The notes under the pieces are model-generated. The model had not been told where the DNA came from, ran no database searches, and was given only the letters and a program-made list of their open reading frames with translations. The translations under genes were made by a program, and so were the position numbers. Shown here one piece after another: positions 8,314 through 17,096 of a stretch of 62,161 nt of DNA. Position 1 is the stretch's first letter. Each line of letters opens with the position of its first letter. Source of the DNA: JAAFIP01 sp043718065 (lineage in GTDB: Bacteria; Pseudomonadota; Gammaproteobacteria; Burkholderiales; Burkholderiaceae_C); NCBI GenBank assembly GCA_043718065.1, contig JAYSWJ010000157.1, positions 1-62,161 on the forward strand. Direction: 5' to 3'.

Positions 8314-8651
8314 CAAATGCATCTCACCGGATTGCGGGCTGTTCACAAAACGCCAGTCGTAACCAGCTCCGTAACCAGCTCACGGGCTGCTAAAAACCAA
8401 GCCAAGAAAAATGTGACGAGTCGGGTCCGTCTCGATGAAAAATACTACGACAGGCGCGCGGTGCAAAAGCAAGCCTAGCAACTATCAACATTCGCGCGTG
8501 TTTTCGGAGTATTTTTGCAGCGAGATGCCCGGCTCGAGTCCAGCTGCCCGGCGCGCACGCTTAGCCCAGCAATCAACTCCCCGGTGCGCACGCCAAGCCA
8601 AGCGACCAACTCAAAGACGCACCCGAAAAAAACTTCGGCACAATCACCAGC

Positions 8652-9857
8652 ATGCCAATACCAAAGCAATGGGACATCTTCTGCCAAGTCATAGACAACT
8701 TCGGTGATATTGGCGTGTGCTGGCGGCTGGCTTGCAACCTTGCGCAGCGTGGCCAGCAAGTGCGGTTGTGGGTAAATGACCCGAGTGCGTTGCAGTGGTT
8801 AGCACCGCATGTAAAGGTAGACGACGCAGACCCGCAGATGCCTGGGCCTGTGCAGGTACGCACATGGACACAACAAGCCCCGCGCATCGGCGTCGATATG
8901 CCCGGCAACGTAGTCATTGAGGCCTTTGGTTGCACCATTAATCCAGCATGGGTGATGAGCCAGCGCACTATGAATTGCATAGCTGCTCGAGCAGGTAGTA
9001 CGGCTTCAAACCATGATTTATCCATTAAAAATACCTTGCCTATCGAGCATTTTCCGACTTGGATCAACTTAGAGTATCTAAGCGCCGAGGCCTTTGTAGA
9101 ACGCAGCCACGGCCTGCCCAGCCCGGTGATGGCGGGGCCTGCAACGGGATTGACCAAATGGTTTTTCTACCCCGGTTTTACAGCAGGCACCGGCTGCTTG
9201 CTGCGCGAGGCAGGCATGACTTTGCCCGGTGTTTTACCTATCGCGCCAGATGGCATACAACGCATCAGCCTGTTTTGCTACGAAAGCCCTGCGCTACCCC
9301 AGCTACTGCAACAGTTGGGCCAAGGGCCGCACAGCACGCAACTGCAGGTTACCCATGGTCGCGCGAATGCGGCGGTACACATGGCCTTGCAAACGCTCAA
9401 AGTAAATGTCTTTGACGATCAGTTTAGAAGCCAAATAGCACCGCAAGCCCCATTAAATTTGCTCAACCAGCTATTAAATTTAGAGCGCTTAAAAATAGAC
9501 TTCTTACCCCTTATGCCCCAAGCCAGCTACGACGCACTGCTGCGCAACTGCCACCTTAACGTGGTGCGTGGCGAAGACAGCTTGGTACGTGCCCTGTGGG
9601 CAGGCCAAGCGTTTGTGTGGCACATCTACCCGCAGCACGATGGTGCCCACGCCGCCAAGTTAGATGCTTTTTTAGAATGGCTGCAAGCCCCAGATGATCT
9701 GCGCCTGTTTCACCAAGTGTGGAACGGCCTAAGCCAGCAGCCCTTGCCCGTAATTAACACGGCTGCTTGGGCGCAAGTCACGCAACGTGCCCGCGCACGG
9801 CTGTTGTTGCAAGACGATTTGGCAAGTCAGCTCCTCGTGTGGTGCGCGTCTCACTGA
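8652..9857 (+). CDS. earP: Elongation factor P arginine rhamnosyltransferase EarP
   Basis: A GT-B glycosyltransferase (DUF2331) that transfers rhamnose from dTDP-L-rhamnose to Arg32 of elongation factor P, needed for EF-P to rescue ribosomes at polyproline. 401 residues, slightly long. The family N-terminus is clear (WDIFCQVIDNFGDIGVCWRL), as are WINLEYLSAEAFVE, HGLPSP, and the C-terminal VRGEDSLVRALWAGQAFVWH. The target gene efp, with the matching arginine, lies downstream on the same strand but separated by one large gene. Two copies of the palindromic repeat lie inside the frame: one just before TWINLEYLSAE, where about 20 residues are extra, and one in the middle (reverse orientation). 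Core motifs are intact. Confidence 0.94.
   Translation: MPIPKQWDIFCQVIDNFGDIGVCWRLACNLAQRGQQVRLWVNDPSALQWLAPHVKVDDADPQMPGPVQVRTWTQQAPRIGVDMPGNVVIEAFGCTINPAWVMSQRTMNCIAARAGSTASNHDLSIKNTLPIEHFPTWINLEYLSAEAFVERSHGLPSPVMAGPATGLTKWFFYPGFTAGTGCLLREAGMTLPGVLPIAPDGIQRISLFCYESPALPQLLQQLGQGPHSTQLQVTHGRANAAVHMALQTLKVNVFDDQFRSQIAPQAPLNLLNQLLNLERLKIDFLPLMPQASYDALLRNCHLNVVRGEDSLVRALWAGQAFVWHIYPQHDGAHAAKLDAFLEWLQAPDDLRLFHQVWNGLSQQPLPVINTAAWAQVTQRARARLLLQDDLASQLLVWCASH
8979..9012 (+). repeat. Dispersed palindromic repeat inside earP (copy 1)
   Basis: ATAGCTGCTCGAGCAG with tail GTAGTACGGCTTCAAACC, a diverged copy in the sense direction of earP. It encodes part of the extra segment ahead of the conserved NLEYLSAE. 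Confidence 0.7.
9452..9492 (-). repeat. Dispersed palindromic repeat inside earP (copy 2)
   Basis: Reverse-oriented core (TTGCTCAACCAGCTATTAAA on the plus strand) within the earP reading frame. It encodes the stretch NLLNQLLNLERL. The tail is too diverged to subtype. Confidence 0.6.
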
Positions 9858-9956
9858 TGCGCACCAGTCACGACGAAACCAGTTATACGTTAACGATTAG
9901 TATCCAAATATTACAAAATCAATATAATAAAGGTTTCAAAGTAAAGCCTAGCAACC

Positions 9957-12563
9957 ATGCAACTTCTTAGCACATTTGCCCATATCAGTCTCATAGCTGG
10001 CTTGATTTTCGGCACTGCAGCGCAAGCGCAAACGGCATCGTGCAGCGCGCCGGGTAAAGACGGCATTACTTTTTCTCAACCGTCCTACTACCCCGGTCTA
10101 GCTACGGCAACAGCGGGCAATACAAACCTGACATTGGGCACGCTTCGCGCCGCAGGCGGCACCAACTTGCCCGCCAACAGTGGCACGCCCGGCACTACAG
10201 CGCTATCTCCTGGTGATCTAGTGATGATTATCCAAATGCAAGATGCTCAGTACAACAACGGCGAGACCATTGCCTACGGCGATGGCAGCACAGGCCGCGG
10301 CTGGACCAGCCTGAACAACAGCGGCAAGTATGAATTTCGCCGTGTGGTGAGCTTTGCCAGTGGCGCCTTAGTCATAGACCAAGGCTTGGCCAACACCTAC
10401 ACCCGTGCAGCGCCGTCGGCAGGCACTGGCACTGCAGAAAATGGCAATCGCCGCTTTCAAGTGATCCGCGTACCGCAGTTCTCAACCCTCACCATGCCCA
10501 CAGGTAATAGCTCACCACCCGCCTGGGACGGTGAAACTGGCGGTGTATGGGTGGTGGACGTCGCAGGCAACTTAAACATGAACGGCGCTACCATTGATAC
10601 GTCTAACCTGGGCTTTAGGGGCGCAGGCGGCTGGCCCAACTATCCCGAAAATGGCAACGTGGCTTATGCCAATACCAGAACCTTCGAGGTGACAGTTAAC
10701 CCATTTTGCTCAACCACTTACGACAGCATTACTACGACGGTAGGCGTGTATGCCAACGTGGGCGCGTCTAAAGGCGAAGGTATCGCAGGCACGCCGCGCC
10801 TTATTCGCCGTCAAGCCACTACCGACAGCGGCACCTACGAAACTCCGTTTGCGTACGAAGACCTGGGTGCAGGCAATGTGGGCTATGCGGCAGGCCGCTT
10901 CTTGGCACGCGGCGCACCCGGTAATGCGGGCGGCGGCGGTACGCAGCACAACGCGGGCGGTGGCGGTGGGTCTAACGTGGGGCAAGGCGGCGTAGGCGGC
11001 AATACATTTGCCTTCTACAGCGCTACCAACACAGGCAGCTGCGTTACGCTAACGACCAGCTTTTTTGGCTGCGGCGGCGATGGTACACGCGCCGTAGGTG
11101 GCTTGGGCGGCGGCACACTAGCCGCCAATATTAACAACCTGATCATGGGCGGTGGCGGCGGTGCAGGCGACAGTAACAACGCCTGCGACAACGCCTTGGT
11201 TCCCCAGGCAGCTGGCGGCAACGGCGGCGGCATGATTTTTATCCGCGCAGGTACGATATCTGGCAGCGGCACTTTGCTAGCCAACGGCCAAAACGCCCTG
11301 CCCGGCGGGCGTGATGCAGCAGGCGGCGGCGGCGCAGGTGGCACCGTGGTGGTACTGACCAATACGAACGCGCCAGCACTGGCTATTCAAGCCAATGGCG
11401 GCGAAGGCGGCAACACCGCTTATGCTGGTTCTGGTGGCGTAGCCACTATATTCTTGCGCGCTGGTGAAACCCAAGGCCCAGGTGCCGGTGGCGGTGGGGG
11501 CGCGGTAATTCGCTCGTCTAACATTCCAGCAGCAGGTGGCTTTACTTCGGTTGCGTTTAACGGCGGGGCAGGTGGTAAGGTGTTCCCAGTCAATGGCAAC
11601 ACCAGCATCAACAACGCCTATAGCGCCGGTGCCGGTGGCGGTGTAGCTACCAGCGTGCCGTTTACACCCACTGTGTTCAGTCAAGACGCCAATTGCTTAC
11701 CCCAATTGCAGGTTAACAAAATTACCACCACGCCCATCGTGGCATTCCCCGACAGCAACACTACGCAGTACGTCATATCCATTGCCAACACCGGCGCGGG
11801 TACCGCCGTGGGGGTAACGCTGGCAGATACGCTGCAAACGCCATTCCAGTACGCACCTGCTACAGCGCCTGATAACCAAATTGGCCTTACCTACGCTGGC
11901 AACGCGGCAGGCCCTGCTAGCCCCACTACCGGCACCGGCACGCAAAGCTTTGTGGTAGGTACGCCGGGCAGCAACACCACCAGCACAGCCTTTTTTATTC
12001 CGCCTAACGCTACTGTCACCTACACCTTGACTGTGGTGGTGAACGGCGGTGGCCAAACCCCTACGCTGAACATTCCGTACCAAAACACAGCCACGGTCAA
12101 TTACCTAGACCCGTTTCGCAGCGCTGCAGCCACGCAGGTCACACCTGGCACTGCCTACACAGGCACTACCACCATAGCAGGCGGTGCCAACTACAACCCC
12201 GCCAGCTCTACCCAAGAAGACGTGCGCGTGCTGGGCAGTGTCAATCTACAAATCACCAAAACCAACAGCTTGGGCACCCTGACCGCAGGCGGCACCACGG
12301 CCTACACCATCACGGTAGCTAACTTAGGCTCGTTTCCTACGGTCAGCGCTACTCTGGCCGACCCTGCAGCTGCGGGCCTTAGCTGCACAGCAGTTACTTG
12401 CCAGTCATTTGGCACAGCAGTGTGCCCCACAGGGCCGCTGGCTACCAACACGCTGCAAACCACAGGCTTGGTCATACCTCTGTTGCCACCTACTACAGGC
12501 AGCCCGCCCACCAACCGGCTGGTGTTTACCGTAAGCTGCGGCGTCGGTGCGACGGGGCAGTAG
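9957..12563 (+). CDS. Large secreted glycine-rich protein with DUF11 repeats
   Basis: An 868-residue protein with a clear Sec signal peptide (LLSTFAHISLIAGLIFGTAA, cleavage after AQA near residue 23). The first 560 residues form a Gly/Asn/Thr-rich, beta-structured region with many GGGG runs and cysteines. Two DUF11-type immunoglobulin-like repeats follow: one from about residue 580 (QYVISIANTGAGTAVGVTL) and one from about 760 (AYTITVANLGSFPTVSATL), the second running to the C-terminus. DUF11 proteins are surface-exposed or secreted; the N-terminal region resembles secreted proteins annotated only as hypothetical. No membrane anchor or sorting signal is visible at the C-terminus. It lies between earP and efp, which are normally adjacent, so it looks inserted. 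Function unknown; adhesion or a surface layer are guesses. Confidence 0.75.
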   Translation: MQLLSTFAHISLIAGLIFGTAAQAQTASCSAPGKDGITFSQPSYYPGLATATAGNTNLTLGTLRAAGGTNLPANSGTPGTTALSPGDLVMIIQMQDAQYNNGETIAYGDGSTGRGWTSLNNSGKYEFRRVVSFASGALVIDQGLANTYTRAAPSAGTGTAENGNRRFQVIRVPQFSTLTMPTGNSSPPAWDGETGGVWVVDVAGNLNMNGATIDTSNLGFRGAGGWPNYPENGNVAYANTRTFEVTVNPFCSTTYDSITTTVGVYANVGASKGEGIAGTPRLIRRQATTDSGTYETPFAYEDLGAGNVGYAAGRFLARGAPGNAGGGGTQHNAGGGGGSNVGQGGVGGNTFAFYSATNTGSCVTLTTSFFGCGGDGTRAVGGLGGGTLAANINNLIMGGGGGAGDSNNACDNALVPQAAGGNGGGMIFIRAGTISGSGTLLANGQNALPGGRDAAGGGGAGGTVVVLTNTNAPALAIQANGGEGGNTAYAGSGGVATIFLRAGETQGPGAGGGGGAVIRSSNIPAAGGFTSVAFNGGAGGKVFPVNGNTSINNAYSAGAGGGVATSVPFTPTVFSQDANCLPQLQVNKITTTPIVAFPDSNTTQYVISIANTGAGTAVGVTLADTLQTPFQYAPATAPDNQIGLTYAGNAAGPASPTTGTGTQSFVVGTPGSNTTSTAFFIPPNATVTYTLTVVVNGGGQTPTLNIPYQNTATVNYLDPFRSAAATQVTPGTAYTGTTTIAGGANYNPASSTQEDVRVLGSVNLQITKTNSLGTLTAGGTTAYTITVANLGSFPTVSATLADPAAAGLSCTAVTCQSFGTAVCPTGPLATNTLQTTGLVIPLLPPTTGSPPTNRLVFTVSCGVGATGQ

Positions 12564-12735
12564 CGCACCTACTGAGTACTGCTTAGTAATACAGACTGAC
12601 CTAAAACAGCGTTAAAACGCGCTAAAATCATAAGCTTTGCGCAGATACCCTGCGCTCCTACCGCAGCGACCTTATCACAGCCCCAAAACTTACACCTTGG
12701 GGCCATCCGGCGCAGCACAGCTTGAAAAGTCCACT

Positions 12736-13290
12736 ATGAAAATAGCACAAGAAATCCGCGCAGGCAACGTCATCATGCACGGCAAAGACCCGATGGTCGT
12801 TTTAAAAACCGAATACAGCCGCGGCGGCCGCAACAGCGCCACCGTGCGCATGAAGCTGAAAAGCCTGATTGGCAGCTTTGGCACCGAAAACGTCTTTAAA
12901 GCCGACGACAAAATTGACCAAGTCATTTTGGACAAAAAAGACTGTACCTACAGCTACTTTGCCGACCCAATGTACATCTGCATGGACGCCGAATTCAACC
13001 AGTACGAGGTCGAGGCCGAAAACATGGGCGATTCGCTCAACTACCTAGAAGATGGCATGGAACTAGAAGTTGTGTTCTACGACGAAAAAGCCATTTCTGT
13101 TGAATTGCCTACCAGCGTAGTGCGCGAAGTTACTTGGACTGAGCCAGCTGTCAAAGGAGACACCTCAGGCAAGGTACTCAAGCCCGCCAAAATTGCCACT
13201 GGCTTTGATGTAGGCGTGCCGATTTTTGTAGCCCAAGGCGACAAGATTGAGATTGACACCCGCACTGGTGAATACCGCAAACGCGTATAA
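12736..13290 (+). CDS. efp: Translation elongation factor P
   Basis: A 184-residue EF-P, which binds between the ribosomal P and E sites to relieve stalling at consecutive prolines. The start ATG at 12736 gives the conserved MKIAQEIRAGNV; an upstream in-frame ATG at 12637 would add a non-conserved tail. Domain I carries the modification loop SRGGRNSA with Arg32, the residue that EarP rhamnosylates, consistent with earP upstream. Domains II and III end in the signature region (GVPIFVAQGDKIEIDTRTG, YRKRV). A rho-independent terminator follows 65 bp downstream. Confidence 0.97.
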   Translation: MKIAQEIRAGNVIMHGKDPMVVLKTEYSRGGRNSATVRMKLKSLIGSFGTENVFKADDKIDQVILDKKDCTYSYFADPMYICMDAEFNQYEVEAENMGDSLNYLEDGMELEVVFYDEKAISVELPTSVVREVTWTEPAVKGDTSGKVLKPAKIATGFDVGVPIFVAQGDKIEIDTRTGEYRKRV

Positions 13291-13355
13291 CTTTAGAACT
13301 ATTTGCGCCCTGCGTTTGTGTTGTGCGCACGGCATCAAAATCTTAGTTCTTTGGC

Positions 13356-13382
13356 AAAAAAGCTCCATTGGGAGCTTTTTTT
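13356..13382 (+). terminator. Rho-independent terminator after efp
   Basis: Stem AGCTCC/GGAGCT with loop ATTG, extended by an A-run before and a T-run of seven after the stem. Positioned just past efp in the right direction, and usable from the opposite strand as well. Confidence 0.85.
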
Positions 13383-13451
13383 AATTCATTTTTGTATAAC
13401 CATATTGTCACTGACTGTGACAATATGTGTGACAAGCACTTTATCTTGCTT

Positions 13452-14027
13452 CTACGACTGGCCTGCGCTTAGCAGCGCGCACACCTCATTAACGGACTCT
13501 TCATCGTCCAGCAGCAAAGCCACCGCCTGCGTTTTGCCCTGCACCGCCCATACGCTGTCAGCGCGCAAAGTTAGCACTAAGCAGCTGGGGTTTTCAGGCT
13601 CGCTGGCAGCGTAACTGATGTCGGTTAACGCAATCTTGAACCGCTCTAGCCTACTGCCTTTGAGCAAGCTCTTGCGCTGCCCACTGATGCGCAGCGCATC
13701 GCCCTGGCAGCGCAGCTCGCCTTTGCCCACAAAGCCCATAGCACCTGCGTACAGCAAACCACCGCCAAAATCCACCGTAAAGCTGGGCCACATCGCGGAC
13801 ACCAAACCAGACGCTGCGGGCACCCGGCAGGTCATTGCATCGGTTTGTTCCAGGCGGTCTGCCAGCAGCTGCGCTACCGACATCATCAGCCCGTCGCTGC
13901 GCAAAACTTTGGTCTCTTTAGGTACTAGTTTTTTCATGCGCATGCCCACTACCGTTTTGCGGTCAAACGGCCCGATCTGCTTGTTTTGCAGTAATAAACG
14001 ATAGCTATAAGGCGAGATAAATGTCAT
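13452..14027 (-). CDS. Uncharacterised protein with GYF_2-like N-terminus
   Basis: A protein of 191 residues from the ATG at 14027 (MTFISPYSYRLLLQ); an ATG at 14099 adds an unlikely N-terminus. Residues 8-60 (YRLLLQNKQIGPFDRKTVVG then KKLVPKETKVLRSDG) resemble the GYF_2/DUF4339 domain, a small fold that binds peptide ligands, with the characteristic GPF followed by a basic helix. The C-terminal half is a beta-rich stretch that could be a pleckstrin-homology-like or lipid-facing domain (CQGDALRISGQR). No signal peptide or membrane segment, so cytoplasmic. It converges with efp and diverges from the LOG-family gene. Function unknown. Confidence 0.6.
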   Translation of the reverse strand: MTFISPYSYRLLLQNKQIGPFDRKTVVGMRMKKLVPKETKVLRSDGLMMSVAQLLADRLEQTDAMTCRVPAASGLVSAMWPSFTVDFGGGLLYAGAMGFVGKGELRCQGDALRISGQRKSLLKGSRLERFKIALTDISYAASEPENPSCLVLTLRADSVWAVQGKTQAVALLLDDEESVNEVCALLSAGQS

Positions 14028-14150
14028 GAAATGTAGTTTGGGCGGATGGTCACCCTCTGTTTTATGCACGCCGCATGCCAGCCCCATGGTGGGGTCCAAC
14101 TAGTCTAAATGACATCACCCAATTAAAAACCAAAGCACTAAAATCGTTAC

Positions 14151-15014
14151 ATGGAAAATACGCAGAATTTGAATGAGCAGCCCATTGCAGACGCGTGGGC
14201 CACGCTGCAAGCCCACGCCAACCAAGGCGCGCTGCTGCAGCCCGATGCCAACCGCCTAGCCTTTGTAGACCCAGAGTTTTTGCTGTCGCGCGAGGTGCGC
14301 GGTATTCGCATGCAGCTAGAAATGCTGAAACCTGAGCTGGCGCAAGCCACCTATGGCGTAGAAAGCACCATCGTCGTGTTTGGCGGCGCACGTTTTTGCA
14401 GCCCTGAAGAGGCGCAAACAGCGCTGGCTGCAGCACAGGCCTCAGGCGATGCCGCTGCCTTGGCCAAAGCGCAGCGCTTAATGCGCAACGCGCCTTACTA
14501 TGCCCAGGCGCGCATATTTGGCCGACTGGTTGCGCAGCATAGCCAACAGTGCGCAGCCGAAGACAAACTGTTTATCTGCACCGGCGGTGGCCCCGGCGTG
14601 ATGGAGGCGGCCAACCGCGGCGCGCACGACGCAGGCGCTGTCAGCGTGGGGCTGAACATCGCCCTGCCCCACGAGCAAGGTGCCAACGCCTACGTTACGC
14701 CCGAACTCAGCTTTAAATTCCACTACTTTGCCTTGCGCAAAATGCACTTTATGATGCGCGCCAAAGCGCTAGTAGCCTTCCCCGGCGGGTTTGGCACGCT
14801 GGACGAACTGTTTGAAGTGCTGACGCTGGTGCAAACACGCAAAGCCAAACCCGTACCTATCTTTTTGTACGGCTCTGACTATTGGAAAAAGCTCATTAAT
14901 TTTGATGTGTTGGTGGACGAAGGTGCTATCTCAGCCGATGACGTCAAGCTATTCCAATACGTAGACGACCCGCAAGCAGCGTGGGACGAAATCAAACGCT
15001 TTTATGCGCTGTAA
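14151..15014 (+). CDS. LOG family protein (TIGR00730-type phosphoribohydrolase)
   Basis: A 287-residue Rossmann-fold protein of the LOG family. Members with the PGGFGTLDE motif hydrolyse nucleoside 5'-monophosphates, including cytokinin ribosides, or act in purine salvage; older databases call them lysine decarboxylases in error. The two diagnostic motifs are present: GGGPGVMEAANRGA near residue 145 and PGGFGTLDELFE near 210. The N-terminal 70 residues extend beyond the core, as in the longer proteobacterial subgroup. It is followed 39 bp later by hpnC in the same direction, a link with no obvious metabolic meaning. Confidence 0.85.
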   Translation: MENTQNLNEQPIADAWATLQAHANQGALLQPDANRLAFVDPEFLLSREVRGIRMQLEMLKPELAQATYGVESTIVVFGGARFCSPEEAQTALAAAQASGDAAALAKAQRLMRNAPYYAQARIFGRLVAQHSQQCAAEDKLFICTGGGPGVMEAANRGAHDAGAVSVGLNIALPHEQGANAYVTPELSFKFHYFALRKMHFMMRAKALVAFPGGFGTLDELFEVLTLVQTRKAKPVPIFLYGSDYWKKLINFDVLVDEGAISADDVKLFQYVDDPQAAWDEIKRFYAL

Positions 15015-15053
15015 ATCAAATTTAACAACCTCAACCACCTTAGTAAGCAATGT

Positions 15054-15956
15054 ATGAGCAGTCAATTCGGCCTGTCCACCAGCACCCACTACACCAAGGG
15101 CAGTGGTGTCAACCATTATGAGAACTTCCCTGTAGCCTCATGGCTGTGCCCGGCCCGGCTGCGCCCCGCCATTGCCGCCATCTATTGGTTTGCGCGCACG
15201 GCAGACGACATAGCCGACGAAGGCAACGCCACCATGGCACGCCGCCTGTCAGACCTAGCCGCCTATCGCGCCAACCTGCACGCTTGCGCCAAAGGCTACA
15301 GCACAGCAGGCCGCTGGGCAGGGCTGTTTGACAACTTGTCGCCCCACATAGCGCAACAGCACATGCCCGTGCAGCTGCTAGACGACCTGATCAGCGCATT
15401 TGTACAAGACGTGCAATACACCGCCGCCAACCACTGGTACACCGACCACGCCGAGCTAATGCAGTACTGCACCCTTTCTGCTAACCCTGTGGGCCGCCTG
15501 CTGCTGCACCTGTACGGTATCACCGACCTGGTAGCGCTGAAAGAGTCTGACGCTATTTGCACTGCTTTGCAGTTGATCAACTTTTGGCAAGACGCAGGCC
15601 GAGACATGGCACAACGGCGCTACTATCTGCCGCTGGATTTAATGGCCGAGCACGGCGTGACGCCGCTGGCATTGCTAGAACACAAAGACACCGAGAAGAC
15701 TATGCTTTTAATAGCATCTTGCGCAGATATTGCCTGGGCTACTATGCAAAAAGGCCTTAAATTACCGGCCAGGGTGCAGCGCCAGCTAGGCGGTTTTGAC
15801 GGCTGGCGTGCCGGACTAGAGCTGCGCTGCGTCATACAAGGCGGCCTGCGCATTTTGGATAAAACCCGCGCCCTGCGCCACCGCACCATAGGCCAACGCC
15901 CCAAGCTAGGCCGCTGGGACGCTTGCGTAGTGATGTGGCGCGCTTTGCGAATGTGA
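15054..15956 (+). CDS. hpnC: Squalene synthase HpnC (hydroxysqualene synthase)
   Basis: A 300-residue trans-isoprenyl diphosphate synthase of the squalene/phytoene synthase family, HpnC branch. With HpnD and HpnE it makes squalene from farnesyl diphosphate: HpnD forms presqualene diphosphate, HpnC turns it into hydroxysqualene, HpnE reduces that to squalene. Both substrate-binding aspartate motifs are present: RTADDIADEG near residue 45 and NFWQDAGRDMAQRRYYLP near residue 180. The N-terminus HYENFPVASWLCP is typical of HpnC and distinguishes it from HpnD and CrtB in the same window. hpnD and hpnE follow, but an opposing hydrolase gene interrupts the usual hpnCDE order. Confidence 0.92.
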   Translation: MSSQFGLSTSTHYTKGSGVNHYENFPVASWLCPARLRPAIAAIYWFARTADDIADEGNATMARRLSDLAAYRANLHACAKGYSTAGRWAGLFDNLSPHIAQQHMPVQLLDDLISAFVQDVQYTAANHWYTDHAELMQYCTLSANPVGRLLLHLYGITDLVALKESDAICTALQLINFWQDAGRDMAQRRYYLPLDLMAEHGVTPLALLEHKDTEKTMLLIASCADIAWATMQKGLKLPARVQRQLGGFDGWRAGLELRCVIQGGLRILDKTRALRHRTIGQRPKLGRWDACVVMWRALRM

Positions 15957-15998
15957 TTGGCCGTAAACTTGGTGGGCTTGCTGGCCCTTCAGAAATTT

Positions 15999-16817
15999 TT
16001 ACTTTAGAAAATTAAGCAAGTCTTGAGATAGACGATCTTTGTGTGTGGCAAACAGCCCATGGGGTGCGCCATCGTATTCAATCAGCGTGGACTTGGAAAT
16101 GCCCTTTGCAGCAGCTCGACCCGACGCGTCAATGGGTACTGTTTTGTCAGCGGTGCCATGAATGATCAAGGTCGGCACTGTAAATGCTGGCAGGTCGTGA
16201 CGGAAATCGGTGGTAGCAAAAGACTTGGCACATTCCAGGGTTGCCTTCAAGCTGGCTTGCATTGCTTGGCTTCTGGCCCATTCAACCAACTCACTGCTAA
16301 CAGGGTGCGAAATCATACCTACGTTAAAAAAATCTTTGAAAAAGTCTGCAAAAAACTTAGCACGATCGTGCTTCATGCCCTCGGTCATTTTGGCAAATAC
16401 CGACTGGTCTGTGCCGCCAGGGTTGTCGCTGGTTTTTAGCATGTACGGCACGACCGATGCTATCAATGCCGTTTGCGCCACTGATTTTCCAGCATGACGC
16501 GACATATAGCGCGCTACTTCGCCGCCACCCATGGAAAAGCCGACCAGCGTAGCGTCTTTGGCACCCGTTTGCGTGATGACCGCTGCCAAGTCGTCAGCTA
16601 AGGTGTCGTAGTCATACCCGCTCCATGGCTGTGAAGAGCGGCCAAAACCGCGGCGGTCGTAGGCTATGACTCTGTAGCCAGCGCTGGCAAGAGCTATGGC
16701 TTGATCGTCCCAGCTATCAGACGACAGTGGCCAGCCTGACATCAATATAACCGGGCGCCCCGTGCCCCAGTCTTTTACATAAAGTTTGGTGTCGTCGTTT
16801 GTTGTCACGTACTGCAT
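15999..16817 (-). CDS. Alpha/beta hydrolase, non-haem chloroperoxidase-like
   Basis: A 272-residue alpha/beta hydrolase from the ATG at 16817 (MQYVTTNDDTKLYVKDWG); GGA lies about ten bases upstream. The fold and triad are complete: nucleophile serine in VGFSMGGGE, aspartate in HGTADKTVP, histidine in DGAPHGLF. The sequence around WPLSSDSWDDQ and AYDRRGFGRSSQPW is typical of the cofactor-free haloperoxidase/arylesterase group, which act as esterases or perhydrolases in vivo. It is on the opposite strand between hpnC and hpnD, so is unlikely to serve hopanoid synthesis and probably arrived by insertion or rearrangement. Confidence 0.85.
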   Translation of the reverse strand: MQYVTTNDDTKLYVKDWGTGRPVILMSGWPLSSDSWDDQAIALASAGYRVIAYDRRGFGRSSQPWSGYDYDTLADDLAAVITQTGAKDATLVGFSMGGGEVARYMSRHAGKSVAQTALIASVVPYMLKTSDNPGGTDQSVFAKMTEGMKHDRAKFFADFFKDFFNVGMISHPVSSELVEWARSQAMQASLKATLECAKSFATTDFRHDLPAFTVPTLIIHGTADKTVPIDASGRAAAKGISKSTLIEYDGAPHGLFATHKDRLSQDLLNFLK

Positions 16818-17096
16818 AAGGTTGTCCAATTTTGATGTGGTTTAGGCATCAAAGTATCTATTGCAAGGCAGCGCATCGTCTATAGGACAACCGCAGATAT
16901 GGTTGTGAGCATGCACCTACGCACCGTCAGCAGGACAGGGGGCATGTTTGCCAAGCATGGCAAAGCTTGCAGTAATCGGGCGCTGTTTTTTGGATGCGTT
17001 GATGATCCGTGCTGTGTGTAGCTAGCACCAGTGCAGTCTTGTGCCGCAGGCTAACAGCAAGCTTGGGTCGCTAGCGAAGTCAACGATAATCACGCC

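Larger units (their letters stand above)
8005..8651. other. Repeat-bearing intergenic region between uvrC and earP
   Basis: About 650 bp between divergent uvrC and earP. No convincing gene is seen. It holds two separate inverted-repeat structures (8122-8190 and 8238-8313). The remaining sequence upstream of earP is GC-rich with no clear promoter by eye. Confidence 0.6.

Noticed and set aside
9957..12563. Glycine-rich protein as a PE-PGRS or type V autotransporter
   Set aside because: No autotransporter beta-barrel at the C-terminus and no PE domain; DUF11 repeats fit better.
15700..15735. Possible palindromic repeat inside hpnC (TTTAATAGCATCTTGCGCAG)
   Set aside because: Only the flank and part of the core match; too diverged to count as a copy of the family.
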